A program made the position numbers and the translations under genes. 64,000 nucleotides of DNA from Cryptomeria japonica (Eukaryota; Streptophyta; Pinopsida; Cupressales; Cupressaceae): positions 570,831,095 to 570,895,094 of the forward strand of contig NC_081405.1 in the NCBI RefSeq assembly GCF_030272615.1. Reading direction: 5' to 3'. Under the pieces are notes generated by a model. The model was not told where the DNA came from. It made no database searches and was given only the letters and a program-made list of their open reading frames with translations. Shown in pieces: positions 23,425 to 34,747 of this stretch (positions are counted from its first letter, which is position 1; each line of letters begins with the position of its first letter).

Positions 23425-23540
23425 TACGTCAAGAGGCATTCCTACAGCTGCAGCAGGGGGGAGTGAAGGCATCCGTGTATACACTAAAGAAAACTAAAAA
23501 AGAAACCAAAGTAATTGACATCTTATGGATGCAAATTGAC
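23425..23540. repeat. 116-bp direct repeat, right member
   Basis: Matches 22418-22533 in the same orientation, 1,007 bp away. It begins 'tacgtcaagaggc'. The lower G-run length (6 against 8) and scattered substitutions show that the two have diverged. Confidence 0.75.
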
Positions 23541-24900
23541 GTTATATTTTAATTGTTGTGTTACTATCGTGGAAGACCAGCCATTCCATCTTGCTATCAT
23601 CTCTTTAAAAGAAATTCTAGCTTTCATATCTTGTCACAATCGCATTTATTTTGGACCTGAAATCACAGTTCCAATCCCTGTCACTGGAGTGCTTTGGCCA
23701 AAGATTCTGCTAACTTCTTGAGAAAAATAGTAAGCTTGACCTTGAATTCTTCACCAAATATTGTCTTGATTTATGATGAATTCTCTTAGCTTAGGCATTT
23801 CGAGTTTGTGATTATATCAAAATTACATCTTTTACTTTTCCAGTTTGTGATTATGTCTTACAAATGCTTCAAATTTGTTCTCATCATAGGAAAGGGAAGA
23901 CAATTTAATGGATTTGTGAATTAATGTACTTTTGTTGTTCTTTTTCTCTTCACAACATTTTTCTCTACTTGTGAGTTCTAGATTGATAGTCTAATAACGG
24001 AAAAGATCCTTGGCCAAATAGACAATGAGATCAAGAATTTATGGAAATCATGAATGAGGAAAAGGTGTCCACCATCTTAATGTTCATACAACAATATTAA
24101 GAGAAAAGTTGCAAGTATTTACTAATCTCTATTTAGTTAGTAATCAAAGTTAAGCTCATGATAGTAATCACACAAGCTGCAATAACAATGATGAGAAAGT
24201 AAGCTAATCATTTCTACTAAATGCAGATTTGAACTGATTGAAACAATTTCAAATTGCAGTTACACAAGTGTTTAAGTGTAGAATTTGAAAAGTATGCAAA
24301 TGGAGAATATATAATGCATGGTAGTGCCAAGACATTAACACATGGAAGTGCAAAGACATTTACTTATATTAAAATGGAGCGATGAGGATTTAGGTATTTG
24401 TGTATTAAGCATTCAGGAGGAAATTGAACATGCAAAATGAATGCATCTTCAATTTAAGCATCTGATTTGTGAATGCTTTCACCATCTGATTTGTGTTGTT
24501 TCAACATCGTATTTCATGGTATAATTAAAAACATTGATATGATGCATTTCTAGAATTATTTTTATCGGTAAATGGATTTATTAGCTTTATTTTGCAATAT
24601 CCTTATGGTTGATTTTTTGTTTATAGATAACAATCTGGACACGGGGCATCAAAAGTAAAATAGCTGCACTGATTAAAAAAATGGGTATTCTTAAAAAAAT
24701 CTGTGCACTAATTCCAATCTCCATTTAAAAACTCTGTGAATAAAGTAAAATTAAATTATCAAAGTTTACAGGCTTTCAATAGAAAAAAATCATTATTTAA
24801 AAAATAACAATCAACAATTCATTATTATGGATGTGTTTGTTATTTTAAAAATATATTTATATTTTATTTTCTTTTATTTCTATTTTGATACCAATAAACA
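23541..24900. other. AT-rich spacer, no gene seen
   Basis: Contains only short open frames without recognisable domains. AT content rises toward 24900, where the telomere-like array begins. Confidence 0.5.
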
Positions 24901-26943
24901 TAATTAAATCCTAACTCTAAACCAAATTAAACCTTAACTCTAAACTTTTAATTAAACAATAAATCAAATTGAACTTTAAACCTAACACTAAACCAAAATA
25001 AACCATAACCTTAATATTATTAAACCTTAATACTATATCAAATTGAACCCTAATCTTGAACCCTAGCCCTAACTATAACACTAAACCAAATTAAACCTTA
25101 GCCCTTCAATAAATTGAATTGTATCCATAATATTGATTGAAATTGAATGCTAACCTTTATCTTAATTAAAATTATAACCCTAATTGAAGTCTAATTTTAA
25201 CTCTTAATAATAAACCATATTAACATTTATTAAAAGTTACCACGAATTATAACCCTAATCCTATATGATAGTTTTGGATGCATTTGATCATGCATGTTAA
25301 TTTCTATTATAATGTAATAATTTAAGAGAAATGAATAAGATGCCAATATTTTGGGTCTCATGGTAAATTAAGAAATAAGTTATTGTGTATTCATTTATGT
25401 TTGAATCCTACATGGAAGGCGTGCTTTTGTTCTAAATTCTCTTACCTAAACATATTTATTTTTAAACAAAACCTATTTAATTTATTTTTTTCTAAAACAA
25501 TCATTTTTTTGTATGTTGAATTGATATAATAGCTACTAGGGTTCTGATTGAATCTCAACACTAACCCTAACCTTTAATAATTCAAATCTAATTGAACTAT
25601 AATACTAAATCAAATACTTATCGAACATTAAATCTAATCCCAACACTAACTCTAATTGATCCCTAATCCTAACCCCAAGATTTTTTTTACAATGGTAACC
25701 CCAATTATAACCTAACATAAACCCTAACCTAACCTTAAACTTATACATATTCCTAATTGAACCCTAGTCTTAAGCTCAAACCTTATCCTTAATGTAGACC
25801 TAACTAAACCCTAACCACAACCTAATCTTACCATAATTGAAATCTAACTATAACCTAACCCTAAACATAACTATAACCCATTTATTAAGCCCTAACTACA
25901 TCTTGAAGCCTAATCTAAACATAATCAAACCCTAATCCAAATTGAATTTTAGGCCAAACTCTAACCCTAATGGAACTTTAATCCTAATTCAATCCTAACC
26001 CTAATGTAACTAAATCATAACCTTTATTTTAAACCTAATTTGCATGTAATACTAACCCTAACTATAATTAAACCCTTATCATAATCAAATCCTAACCCTA
26101 TTTGAACTCTAATCCTAACCCTAACTATAATTGAACCTTACCATAATCATACTATAATCATAATCAAACCCTAAATCTAACTAAATATAACTTTAACCTT
26201 TAACACTAATTCATCTAATTGAATGGAAACCCTAACATCACCAAAAACTTAACTAGATAACCATAGAAGTAAACCCTATGTACAACATGAACCTTAATCT
26301 AACCCTGATTCAAACCTAAGCATAATATTAATTTAAGAAAATCCCAATATCTCTTCAAAATATTGAGCCAATTAAAAATAGTATTTATATATTATTAACC
26401 CTAACCCTAATTGTGGTTGAACCATAATGCTAATTAGCCTATAACTTGAACCATATTTTAACCCTAATTATAAACTCAAAATTTATGCTACAATACTAAG
26501 CTTAATGGTAACATAACATTTACCCTAAACATAATTTGACCTCAACCCTTATCCCAAACATTATCTTAGAATAGTAACCATCATTATAGCCTAATCTTAT
26601 AGTAGTTCAAACCTAATCATTAAAACCTAACGCTAAACTAAAAGAGAACCCTAGGATTAAACCTTGACTACAACTTGAACACTCTAAGCATAATTAAATC
26701 CTAGCCCTAAACTTAATTATAACCCTAATTGAATTTTAGCCAAAACCCTAATCTTCATTTAACACTAACCCTAATATAATTAAATCATGATACTATTTCT
26801 ATCTCTAATTGAGCCAGAATTTATATTATAATAAAAAACTAACCATAATCAAACTCTGACTATAATTAAACCCTTACCATAATCAAACCCTAACCATAAT
26901 TGAACCCTTATTGTTAGGATTAGGGTTAGTTTTAGAGTTTGGC
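24900..26943. repeat. Degenerate telomere-like CCCTAA array, part 1
   Basis: About 2 kb made of variants of CCCTAA and relatives (accctaa, accataa, actctaa, attgaaccctaa), almost all with the C-rich strand on plus. The density of exact units rises to the right. At 26911-26943 the polarity flips for about 30 bases to G-rich words such as attagggttag. It encodes no protein. Interstitial telomere-like repeats are known in conifers. Confidence 0.8.
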
Positions 26944-27280
26944 ATTCGTTTTGGTCTTGCAATAAATATATATTATTAAAAATAGTCTAAATAGATATAT
27001 AAACTTTCATATATCTCCATGCAATAATATTACAATATAATTTATTTTAATAAAAAGATACTATATAATAATGTATTGATTTATTTTATTTTTTCCATGT
27101 TGACTGCCACTAGCATATATACCTTAAATTTTAATTTGATCAATGTACATCCTAAAGTCAAATAGGCACCTCCAAAGGATATCTATCGCAATTTGATCAA
27201 TTGTTTAGAAAATGGAGGACACGACTGTGAAATTTCAACAAAAATCAAAGCATGATTGTTCAAAATACAATTTTTTTTTG
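26944..27280. other. AT-rich module between telomere-like arrays
   Basis: Unique-looking AT-rich sequence that is homologous to 30660-30960 (shared phrases 'aatagtctaaatagata', 'aatttattttaataaaaa', 'aggcacct' and 'ggatatct'). Its repetition suggests that array plus module form a higher-order unit. Confidence 0.6.
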
Positions 27281-30200
27281 AATCAAGTCTTAACTCTAAT
27301 ACTACACCAAATTGAACCCTTTCCGTAAACCAAATTGAACCCTGACCCTAATTTAATTAAATAATAATCCAAATTCTAACCCTAATTAAACTCAAATCCT
27401 AAGCCTAACTATAAGTAAACCCTTATCACAATCAATCCCTAATACAATTGAACCCTAATTATAATTAACTATAAACCTTTAAACCCTAACTCTAAGATTT
27501 GGCTCTAATTGAACCCCAACCCAAAGCTAATATTAACCCTAAACCTAATTGTGCTTGAACCATAATGTTAATTAAACAATAACTCAAACTTTATTTGAAC
27601 CCTAACCATAACCTCCATATTTATCCTACAATAGTAAAATTAGTTGTAATCTAACATTAACCATAACCCTAATCTAAGTGTATTTGAACCTTTAAATGAT
27701 AACCTAACCCTAAAATTAATCCAAACCATAATTAAACCCTATCTTAAACTCAAACCTCAACCCTAAAGTAACCTCACTCCTAAACTTAAACTTACCTTGA
27801 CCCTATCCCTAATCTAAACTAAATTGAACCCCAACACTATTTGAATCTTTATGGTAACATAAACCATAACTCTAATTAAACCTTAACCCTAACCTTAAAA
27901 TCAAACTTTATTCTACAACCCTAACCCTGTTTGAATCCTAACACTAAATCTAACTATAATACAGAACCTAATGCTAATTAAACCCTAATTAACTCTAATT
28001 CTAACCCTAACTCAAATATTCCCCCTAATTAAACTTCAACCCTAACCTAAATTTAACCCTAACCATCATTGTGCATGAACCATAAACCCTATTGAACTAT
28101 AAATCTAACCCTATTTTAACTCTAACCATAAATTAACCCTAAATTGCTTTCTAAACCTAATCCTAAACATGATCTAAATCTAATTCTAATCATATCCCTA
28201 ACCCTAATCCTAATGATAACCTAACCATAACCATGAACCCAAACCCTAACAATAATCATTTATGATAACCCTAAAATGTAACCCTAACCCTAAACCTCGT
28301 TACACTAATTATAACACAAAACCTAACCCTAAACTAACCATGATTCTAAGCCTAACCCTAAATCCTAACTGTAAACCCTAACCCTAAATCCTAGCCCTAA
28401 CTCTAAACATGATGTAAACCTACCCCTAACCATTTCTCTATTCATAATCCTAAACCCCAACCCTAATCATATTCCTAACCATAACCTCAACCATAAATTA
28501 AAACCTAATCTTAACCATAACTATAACCCTTAAACTAAACCTCATCCTAACCATAATGTAAACCCTTACCATAATCCTAACCCTAACCCTTAACACTAAC
28601 CCTAATGTAAATATTAACCCTACCCACTATGCAATCCCTAACCATAACACTAAACTTCAATCCTAATCCATACCCTAAACCCCAACTATAACCATAATTC
28701 TAACCCTAGACTTGATTGTAACCCAAATCCTAAACCTAACCCTAACACTAACCGTGATGTGGAATTATAACCCTAGCCATAAAACTAACCCTAACCATTA
28801 TCCTAACCCTAGAAATAATCTTAAGAATAACCCTAAGCCTAACCCAACAATGATGTAAATTCTAAAGTCAAATAGGTGCTTCGATACTTATTTTATTGCT
28901 AACTCTAACTGTAATTAAACCCTAAATAAATTGTAATACTAATCCTAACCCTAACCCTAATCAAGATGTAAATCCTAACCCTAACAGTAACCATAATTAT
29001 AACCTTAAACCTAACTATAACCCAAACCCTAAGACTAACCCTAATCCTAACAATGATATAAACCCTAACTATCATCCTAATCTTAATCCTAAACCCTATC
29101 CCAAACCATAACCCTAACCTTAACCATGATTTGAACCCTAAAACTAACCATAATCCTAGGCCGTAACCCTATTCATAATCCTAACAATAATCCTAATCAT
29201 GGTATAAATTTTAACCATAACGGTAACCCTAAACCTAACCCTAACCATGATGTAAACAATATCTTTAATCCTAATAGTCACCCTTAACCTTAACCCTAAT
29301 CATGATGTAAACCATAACCCTAGCTATAATACTAATACATTAACCCTAACCCTAACCCGAACCATGATGTAAACTATAACCTTTACCATAGTCCTAACCA
29401 CAACTCTAAACCATTACCCTTATCATAACCCTTACTCTAACCCTAACCTAACTTAATCATAATCTTAAACCCTAACACTAAAAATAGGGAATGGCTTTAC
29501 AACCCTTAGGATGCACCAATCATCTAAACCTAAAAATAAACTCTAAACCTAACCCTAACCCTAACCCTAACCCAAAACCCATCCCTAATCTTAAGAGTAA
29601 ATCTTATCCATAATCCTAAACCTAACTCTAAACCCTAACCCAAACATAACGCTGACCCTATCCCTAATTTTAAACCCTAACCCTAACCATAATCCTCACG
29701 CTAACCCTAATCCTAAACGTTACTCTAACCATGATGTTAATAATGACCCTAACCTGAATCCAAACCCTAACCCTAATCCTAACCGTAACTCTAGCTATAG
29801 GTTGATATAAACCCTAACCCTAACCATAATCCTAACTATGACCGTAACCCTAAGCCTAACCATACTCCTAAACCTAACCTTAACATCAATCATGATGTAA
29901 ACAATAAACTTAACCATAACCCTAATCATAATCCTAACCCTAACCCTAACCCTAACTCTAACTAATCACAATCCTAAACCCTAACCCTAACACTAAACTT
30001 TACCCTAACCCATATTGAACTTTTATCCTAATCTATTCCAAAACTTATTCTATCTCTATTAATATCTCTAACTGCAATCTTAACCCTAACCCTAACCTTA
30101 AGCCTAACCTAATAATAACCCTAAATCTAACTATATCTCTAACCAAAAACATAATCTAGAACTCCATTAGCAAATGAGATAATATACATATATCGGTCTG

Positions 30201-30640
30201 AAACCTAATCCTATTTCAATTTTACCCCAAAACCATAACCTAATTTATCTCTAATCATAATTTAACCCTAACTCTAATGTAACTGAATAATAACCCTAAT
30301 TGTAACTCAAATTGAAATATAATACTAACCCTAACTATAATTAAACCCATATCATAATCAAACACCGACCTTGTCAATACCCCTAATCTATACCTAATTG
30401 AACCCTACCAATAACCTAATCTTACCATAATTGAAATCTAACTATAATGTAACCCTAAGTTTAAAAATAACACTCAAACTAAGCCCTAACTACAACTTGA
30501 ACCCTAATCTAACCATAATTTAAACACTAGCCCTAACCCTAATCATAAAACTAACTCGAACCATGATGTAAATCTTAACCCTAACCATAAAACTAACCTT
30601 AACCCTAACGCTAACCATAACCATAATACTCACGATTAAA
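27281..30640. repeat. Degenerate telomere-like CCCTAA array, part 2
   Basis: About 3.4 kb, C-rich on plus. The best runs of exact hexamers are near 28560, 29340, 29550-29575 and 29935-29955. Between them are variants with a period of about 6 or 12, and repeated 'catgatgtaaac' words every 60-150 bases between 28300 and 29900. A short non-telomeric island at 28860-28895 carries 'aaagtcaaataggtgct', also found near 27155 and 30975. The exact runs are hexameric (TTAGGG type), not the heptameric TTTAGGG expected for most plants. Confidence 0.8.
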
Positions 30641-30874
30641 TATAGTTTTATATTATCATTATATAAAGTTTAATATATCTTAGATTTTAGTATTTTCTTT
30701 GATCTTGCAACACATATATATTCTAGAAAATAGTCTAAATAGACATATAAAATTTCATATATCTTTGGGTAATAATATAATAATATAATTTATTTTAATA
30801 AAAACATACTATATAATATTATATAGTTCTATTTTGAATTTTTTTAATGTTTCCCATGTTGCGCGACGACTGCT
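30641..30874. other. AT-rich module 2
   Basis: Second occurrence of the module at 26944-27280. It leads directly into the hairpin at 30875. No gene. Confidence 0.55.
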
Positions 30875-31048
30875 ACTAGCTTACATATATTTGATTTTAA
30901 TCAAATATATATATACTACGTCGAGATATATCCTTCTCAAGGCACCTATTTTTATCATGTACCCCAAACTCTAATAGGTGCCTCAAGAAGGATATCTCTC
31001 GACATATTATATATATGTTTGATTAAAATCAAATATATGTAAGCTAGT
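30875..31048. repeat. 174-bp inverted repeat (76-bp arms)
   Basis: The left arm 30875-30950 and right arm 30973-31048 are reverse complements with about eight mismatches by eye, around a 22-base spacer. The outer ends read actagctta and taagctagt. Inside each arm 'tttgattttaatcaaa' is itself nearly palindromic. The right arm ends exactly where tandem copy 2 resumes. It could be a foldback or MITE-like element; no clear target duplication was found. Confidence 0.8.
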
Positions 31049-31414
31049 TTTAGATTATTTCAAATGATTACATAGATAGCTATTACATTTCTAATTAACT
31101 TTTATATATAAAGAATGAAATTAAAAGAAGTGAAAGAAAATACAGAGTTACGAGAGAATTTTCAAAGAATTTTGTGACGATAAAGTCAGCAGACACGTGT
31201 GTTGGCATTGAAGGCTTCCCTTGTAAAATGAAATCCAAGCTGACTACAGCTCATTAATGGATTTGACATATTTGCAAGTAGTGCAATGAATCTTAATTTA
31301 GAAATAGCACAACATGAAAAGAATGTTGAGATTATTAAGACGGTTTGAAGTTCACATGCATGTATACAAACCCATTATTTATTAAAAGAATAATTTTAGA
31401 TAGAATACAGGCAA

Positions 31415-31804
31415 GTGTTTCCCTTCTTCACGTATACTGTTATACTATTCTTCTTCTACATACAGCTCTTGATGGCCAGCGGTACCGTGCTTTGTGCCAT
31501 CCTCTTTGTTTCCTCGGTGAGAAATACTGATCATGGCAATCAAATCACTTGGACTAAGACCCAAATATGTGTTACTGATCAAAGCAGAGTAGTGAGATGC
31601 AATATATTTCAGGATTCCAGCTTAATGATCGATAAGAATGAAGTATGTAGCAGCTCTATTTCTTCATGGCCTTCAATAGATCCAGTGTATGTTCCTTTAA
31701 TGGGTGCTCTCTATTTGTGTTTATACTGTGGGATTTTTATATTTAATTCTCTGTTTCTTTGCATTGTCTTGGATGAGTCCTTTAGAAAATGGTTTATATC
31801 ATGA
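31415..31804 (+). CDS. W-segment ORF, hypothetical 129-residue protein
   Basis: An open frame of 129 codons. It has a hydrophobic start (about residues 1-33), a polar middle with three cysteines that starts 'TDHGNQITWTKTQ', and a strongly hydrophobic C-terminal segment (about residues 95-120). This would suit a small secreted or membrane protein. An ATG at residue 20 begins the part shared with copy 1 (12569-12793), which is frameshifted. I do not recognise a family. It could equally be an exon-derived or chance frame. Confidence 0.3.
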   Translation: MFPFFTYTVILFFFYIQLLMASGTVLCAILFVSSVRNTDHGNQITWTKTQICVTDQSRVVRCNIFQDSSLMIDKNEVCSSSISSWPSIDPVYVPLMGALYLCLYCGIFIFNSLFLCIVLDESFRKWFIS

Positions 31805-31819
31805 ATATGTTCAAGAATA

Positions 31820-31984
31820 TTGTTTCATGTTATTTTTAGTTTGGTGAGTATGATGTTGAATGCTAAGGCACAAAAGGGGCTGAAGAAAAGATGGACTAGT
31901 TTGGAAGAAAGAAATCAACCCCATGCGCTTCTCTTAAGTTTCTCAGTATTCCTCATCAAGCAGATTCTCTGTATAAGAATGGTA
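31820..31984 (+). other. Exon-like stretch with GTAAGT donor
   Basis: A stretch encoding 'AQKGLKKRWTSLEERNQPHALLL' and more, followed by ATG|GTAAGTATG at about 31981, an excellent plant 5' splice site. Copy 1 (about 12955-13090) keeps the stretch, but its donor is degraded (ATG|TTAAGTATG). It may be a remnant exon of the same old gene as the ORF at 31415. The family is unknown. Confidence 0.3.
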
Positions 31985-32635
31985 AGTATGCATATAATCG
32001 AGCATAAAGTGATTTGTGTTCTCTTAATAGTGTTGCCTTGCTATGAAGATCAATGTGCTTATAACTCAAATTTGTGTGGAGAATTTTAACAGCTACTACA
32101 TATGTATTTGCTCATAGTCATGGTAGTGCCCAAATCCAAACCACATTTCTGAAGGAAAAATGAGAGTTGCTGATTATCGAAAGCAAATGGAAACACATGT
32201 ATCTAGCGTGAAGAAGAATTTTATAATCTTAGATTATTTTTTTGCATTATCAATTATTTTTTATGGTACCGTCTTACATGAAGTCTAGTTGGATCTGTAT
32301 TGCAACAAAATTTCACTTATAAATAAAATTGCCCTGCTCTTTTCCTTCTGGAGAAGAGGCTGTTTCGTTTCATTTTTGTGGTCATACATGCTTGCAAATG
32401 TTATTTTACTCTTTAAATCATTCGAAAAATTAATGTTTATATGGACCAGGGAAGGAGGCACGCAGGTCACATTTGAATTGACAGACATACACATCCATAC
32501 TGGATCCTACTCCTATAATTAATATCCGAACTCATTCCTGGTTCCAATTCTAAATTTATAGGACAGGTTATACTTAAATCAGAAAACTGATTTTTAAGTT
32601 TACGAGTGATGATTACATGATGTTAAACAAATCAA

Positions 32636-32930
32636 TTAAAGATGGGTTGGTCTTATTATAGTCAATAGTTCAATAGTATTCTAACAGCGAATTGAACGTC
32701 ATAGGTTTGAATTTTTATTAGTTAATGAAAAGTTGAACATCAACCAGAGTCTCAAGCATTCTATAGCATGACTTGCGTTGGCAGCATGGCGTTGAAAATA
32801 CATCAGATCTGAACTAGAGATGGTCTGGTCCTATAAAAACAAATAGCTCAGCAGTAGAGCACTCTGGAATGTTTAGATTCCAGTCCTAACTGATTTATAA
32901 AAAGATAAAATAAATCAATAAATATTATCA
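32636..32930 (+). repeat. Two tRNA-derived SINE-like heads, copy 2
   Basis: Counterpart of 13150-13450. 'tagctcagcagtagagca' (about 32845) is followed by 'gtttagattccagtcc' (about 32873). A weaker pair lies at 32660-32720. This copy has a shorter box-to-box distance because about 13 bases present in copy 1 are missing. Confidence 0.4.
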
Positions 32931-33490
32931 AACAACAAAAATATAACATTAAAAAATACATTCCAAAAATTAAAAAACAAATAATAATACATATTACAAT
33001 AAAATTAAAAATTAAAAAAATTGAAGCATAAAAGATTAAAAGACTGAAGACAAATTGAAATTGTAATACTCAAGAGAAATGTAAAGACTAACTGATCGGA
33101 CTTTTTTTTAAAAAACTAAGCCTAACTCAAAAGAATCCATCAAGTATTTTAGAAGACCCTCATCCAATTCCATTGTCCTTTTATCCAAACTAAAAAGAGC
33201 CAAGTTAGACAATTGCAGAAGCTCGCTTGTTAGATTGTTATTTTTTACAACTTGCAAAGATTTAAAGGAAATTAAGTTTAATGTAAACGGTAATTTGGAA
33301 TTTATTTCTAAGATTGGAATGGAGGTAAGTAGTGTTCGGAACCAAAGATACAAAATCCCTCCATATTATTAAGCTTGTGATGACTGAATGGATCTATTTT
33401 AAGTAAAGATTTGTTGATTTCCGTGACTTTAAATGTATATAGCTAGTAAAGAATTAATTGTGTATATATTATTCTTCCTTCTTGAATATC
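32931..33490. other. A-rich end of W segment, copy 2
   Basis: A-rich DNA with a minus-strand 81-codon ORF (33353-33108) that matches a shorter ORF at 13629-13832. Its leucine-rich look ('LTSIPILEINSKLPFTLNL.SFKSLQVVKNN') suggests a leucine-rich-repeat fragment, but only about two repeats are visible, so I do not assign a gene. Confidence 0.3.
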
Positions 33491-33533
33491 GATCAAAAGA
33501 GAATGGCAGTTCTATACGAAGGTCCTTTATTGA

Positions 33534-34145
33534 TTAAATCCTTGATATAGCTGTAAAAGTTAACCCCTGTCTTTCTGTTTTACCTATATCAATTGTAGCT
33601 TTTGGTAATGTAAATCCTTGGGATTTATGTATGGTAATCGCCCAGGCCATAGATAGTGGAATTTGTCTATGATTACCTAGGGATATTGGTGTTATAGGTA
33701 TACTTTTCGGGTCATCTTTGTTCCAAGGTGGGCCATTGTAATTATCAAACCCTACAACTACATACAAAGGTAAATCTGGTGGCTTAGAATTAGTTGTGTA
33801 TACAATATCTAGCACCTCTCCAAGTGATCCATTAACAAGGCCTGCTTGTATCCATAGGTTTGTTGTTAACATTTTTTGTTGGCCTCTACATAGTAGGAGT
33901 TCATGGGGAAGTTGGTTAGCATCATTATCAGCATTTGGTTTTATGTGTGTTTTGATTGCAACACTAAGTGCAATAGGAAGATTTAGTAGTTTAACCATTT
34001 TTTTGTTGTGCATTGTAACTAAATCATTAGTGGAGTATAGGTGCATTTCTTTGTCAATTTTTTTTTGTTCATAAATAGATAGTAGTTTGTTTGTATAGTT
34101 CATTAGTAATTCCCAATCTTGTTCAGTTGGTTGTGCATCACGCAT
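33534..34145 (-). pseudogene. Helitron/PIF1-like helicase C-terminal fragment, copy 3
   Basis: The best preserved of three copies, with 203 codons open. The C-terminal half carries two superfamily 1 helicase motifs: 'PLSMAWAITIHKSQG' at residues 163-177, matching the family pattern of motif V, and 'GLTFTAISRI' at 194-203, motif VI. Upstream, 'LLCRGQQKMLTTNL' and 'GLVNGSLGEV' match the conserved block of plant PIF1-like and Helitron helicases (usually a methionine-leucine-N-D and GL-NGT-G pattern). The Walker A and B motifs and the Helitron Rep domain are absent, so this is only the end of a protein well over 1,000 residues. An autonomous Helitron and a host PIF1 pseudogene both remain possible. 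Confidence 0.75.
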
Positions 34146-34149
34146 GTTT

Positions 34150-34747
34150 TGTAATATTCAATGGAAGTCAATTTGATCTCGAGAATCACCTTGTTGACGA
34201 AATATTGTTTGAAGTGTCACACTTGTAGTCAACAACAAAAATTTATCCTAAGGCCTTATAATCAACTATGAGTAGTTCCATCTACTTTATCCTATACCTG
34301 TTTTGTTGTTTTGATATTCGCGTGCCTTATCTTTCCTTACAATCCTTACTAAATCTTCTCTCTTTGTCTACATATTCAATTTTGAAAAATAAACATATAT
34401 ATCGAGTTGGGACCGACACTAAGATCAAAAGTTTGGCTCTATATGAAGACTGTTCAAGTGACCCCCCTTTAGAATAGTAGGCCATTCCCTTCCTAACCGT
34501 ACTTTGAGTTGAGCCCTTTCAAACATCATTGTCTGGTGAATATGATTGGCAAAGTGATAGGGTGGGTGAAAGGCTAACATTTCAGGAGGGGCAAGGAGCC
34601 CCTAAAATTCTATGGGTACAGATCAAGGAACCACTCTCCTGCTAAGATTCATTCAACTGCAAACAGAACCTCTAGGTCTGTCTAGGGGGCTTCTCTTTCT
34701 TTGGCTGAATCTTGATTCGGATCTGCTTGGTATGTGAGAACTAGAAT
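34150..34747. other. Spacer X, tandem copy 3 (left part)
   Basis: Collinear with 4760-5350 and 14630-15225. It is cut at 'agaat' (34743-34747) by the LTR element and resumes at 40925. No gene. Confidence 0.55.
34743..34747. other. Target-site duplicate, left (agaat)
   Basis: Identical to 40925-40929. In copies 1 and 2 the uninterrupted target reads ctagaattgcc, with a single agaat. Confidence 0.9.

Larger units (their letters stand above)
22419..31048. other. 8.63-kb foreign block inside tandem copy 2
   Basis: The flanks 'aaaattaatt' (to 22418) and 'tttagatt' (from 31049) are contiguous in copy 1 around 12140-12150, so everything between was added to copy 2 or lost from copy 1. Contents: 116-bp repeat, tetraspanin exon, second repeat, AT-rich DNA (23541-24900), telomere-like arrays, AT-rich modules and a terminal hairpin. 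The two ends are not inverted repeats of each other and no clear target duplication is seen. A composite origin or a filler repair event is as likely as one element. Confidence 0.65.
13860..33490. repeat. Large tandem segment, copy 2 (interrupted)
   Basis: Same order as copy 1: helicase remnant (14010-14625), spacer X (14625-15486), Copia element (15487-18475), Y with gag remnant (18476-20740), RING-H2 pseudogene region (20740-22418), then W (31049-33490). An 8.63-kb block of unrelated DNA (22419-31048) splits it between 'aattaatt' and 'tttagatt', which are adjacent in copy 1 near 12140-12150. Confidence 0.8.
31049..33490. other. W segment, tandem copy 2
   Basis: Collinear with 12140-13860 but longer: a block of about 550 bp (about 32085-32635) is present here and absent from copy 1. 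It contains the ORF at 31415, an exon-like stretch at 31820-31981 and the SINE-like heads, each described separately. The block 32085-32635 holds no recognisable gene. Confidence 0.55.

Noticed and set aside
32840-32885. Functional tRNA gene
   Set aside because: Good A-box and B-box words, but acceptor and anticodon stems do not pair; better seen as a SINE head.
33534-34145. Functional host PIF1 helicase gene
   Set aside because: Walker motifs and most of the protein are absent, and the same fragment recurs broken in the other copies.
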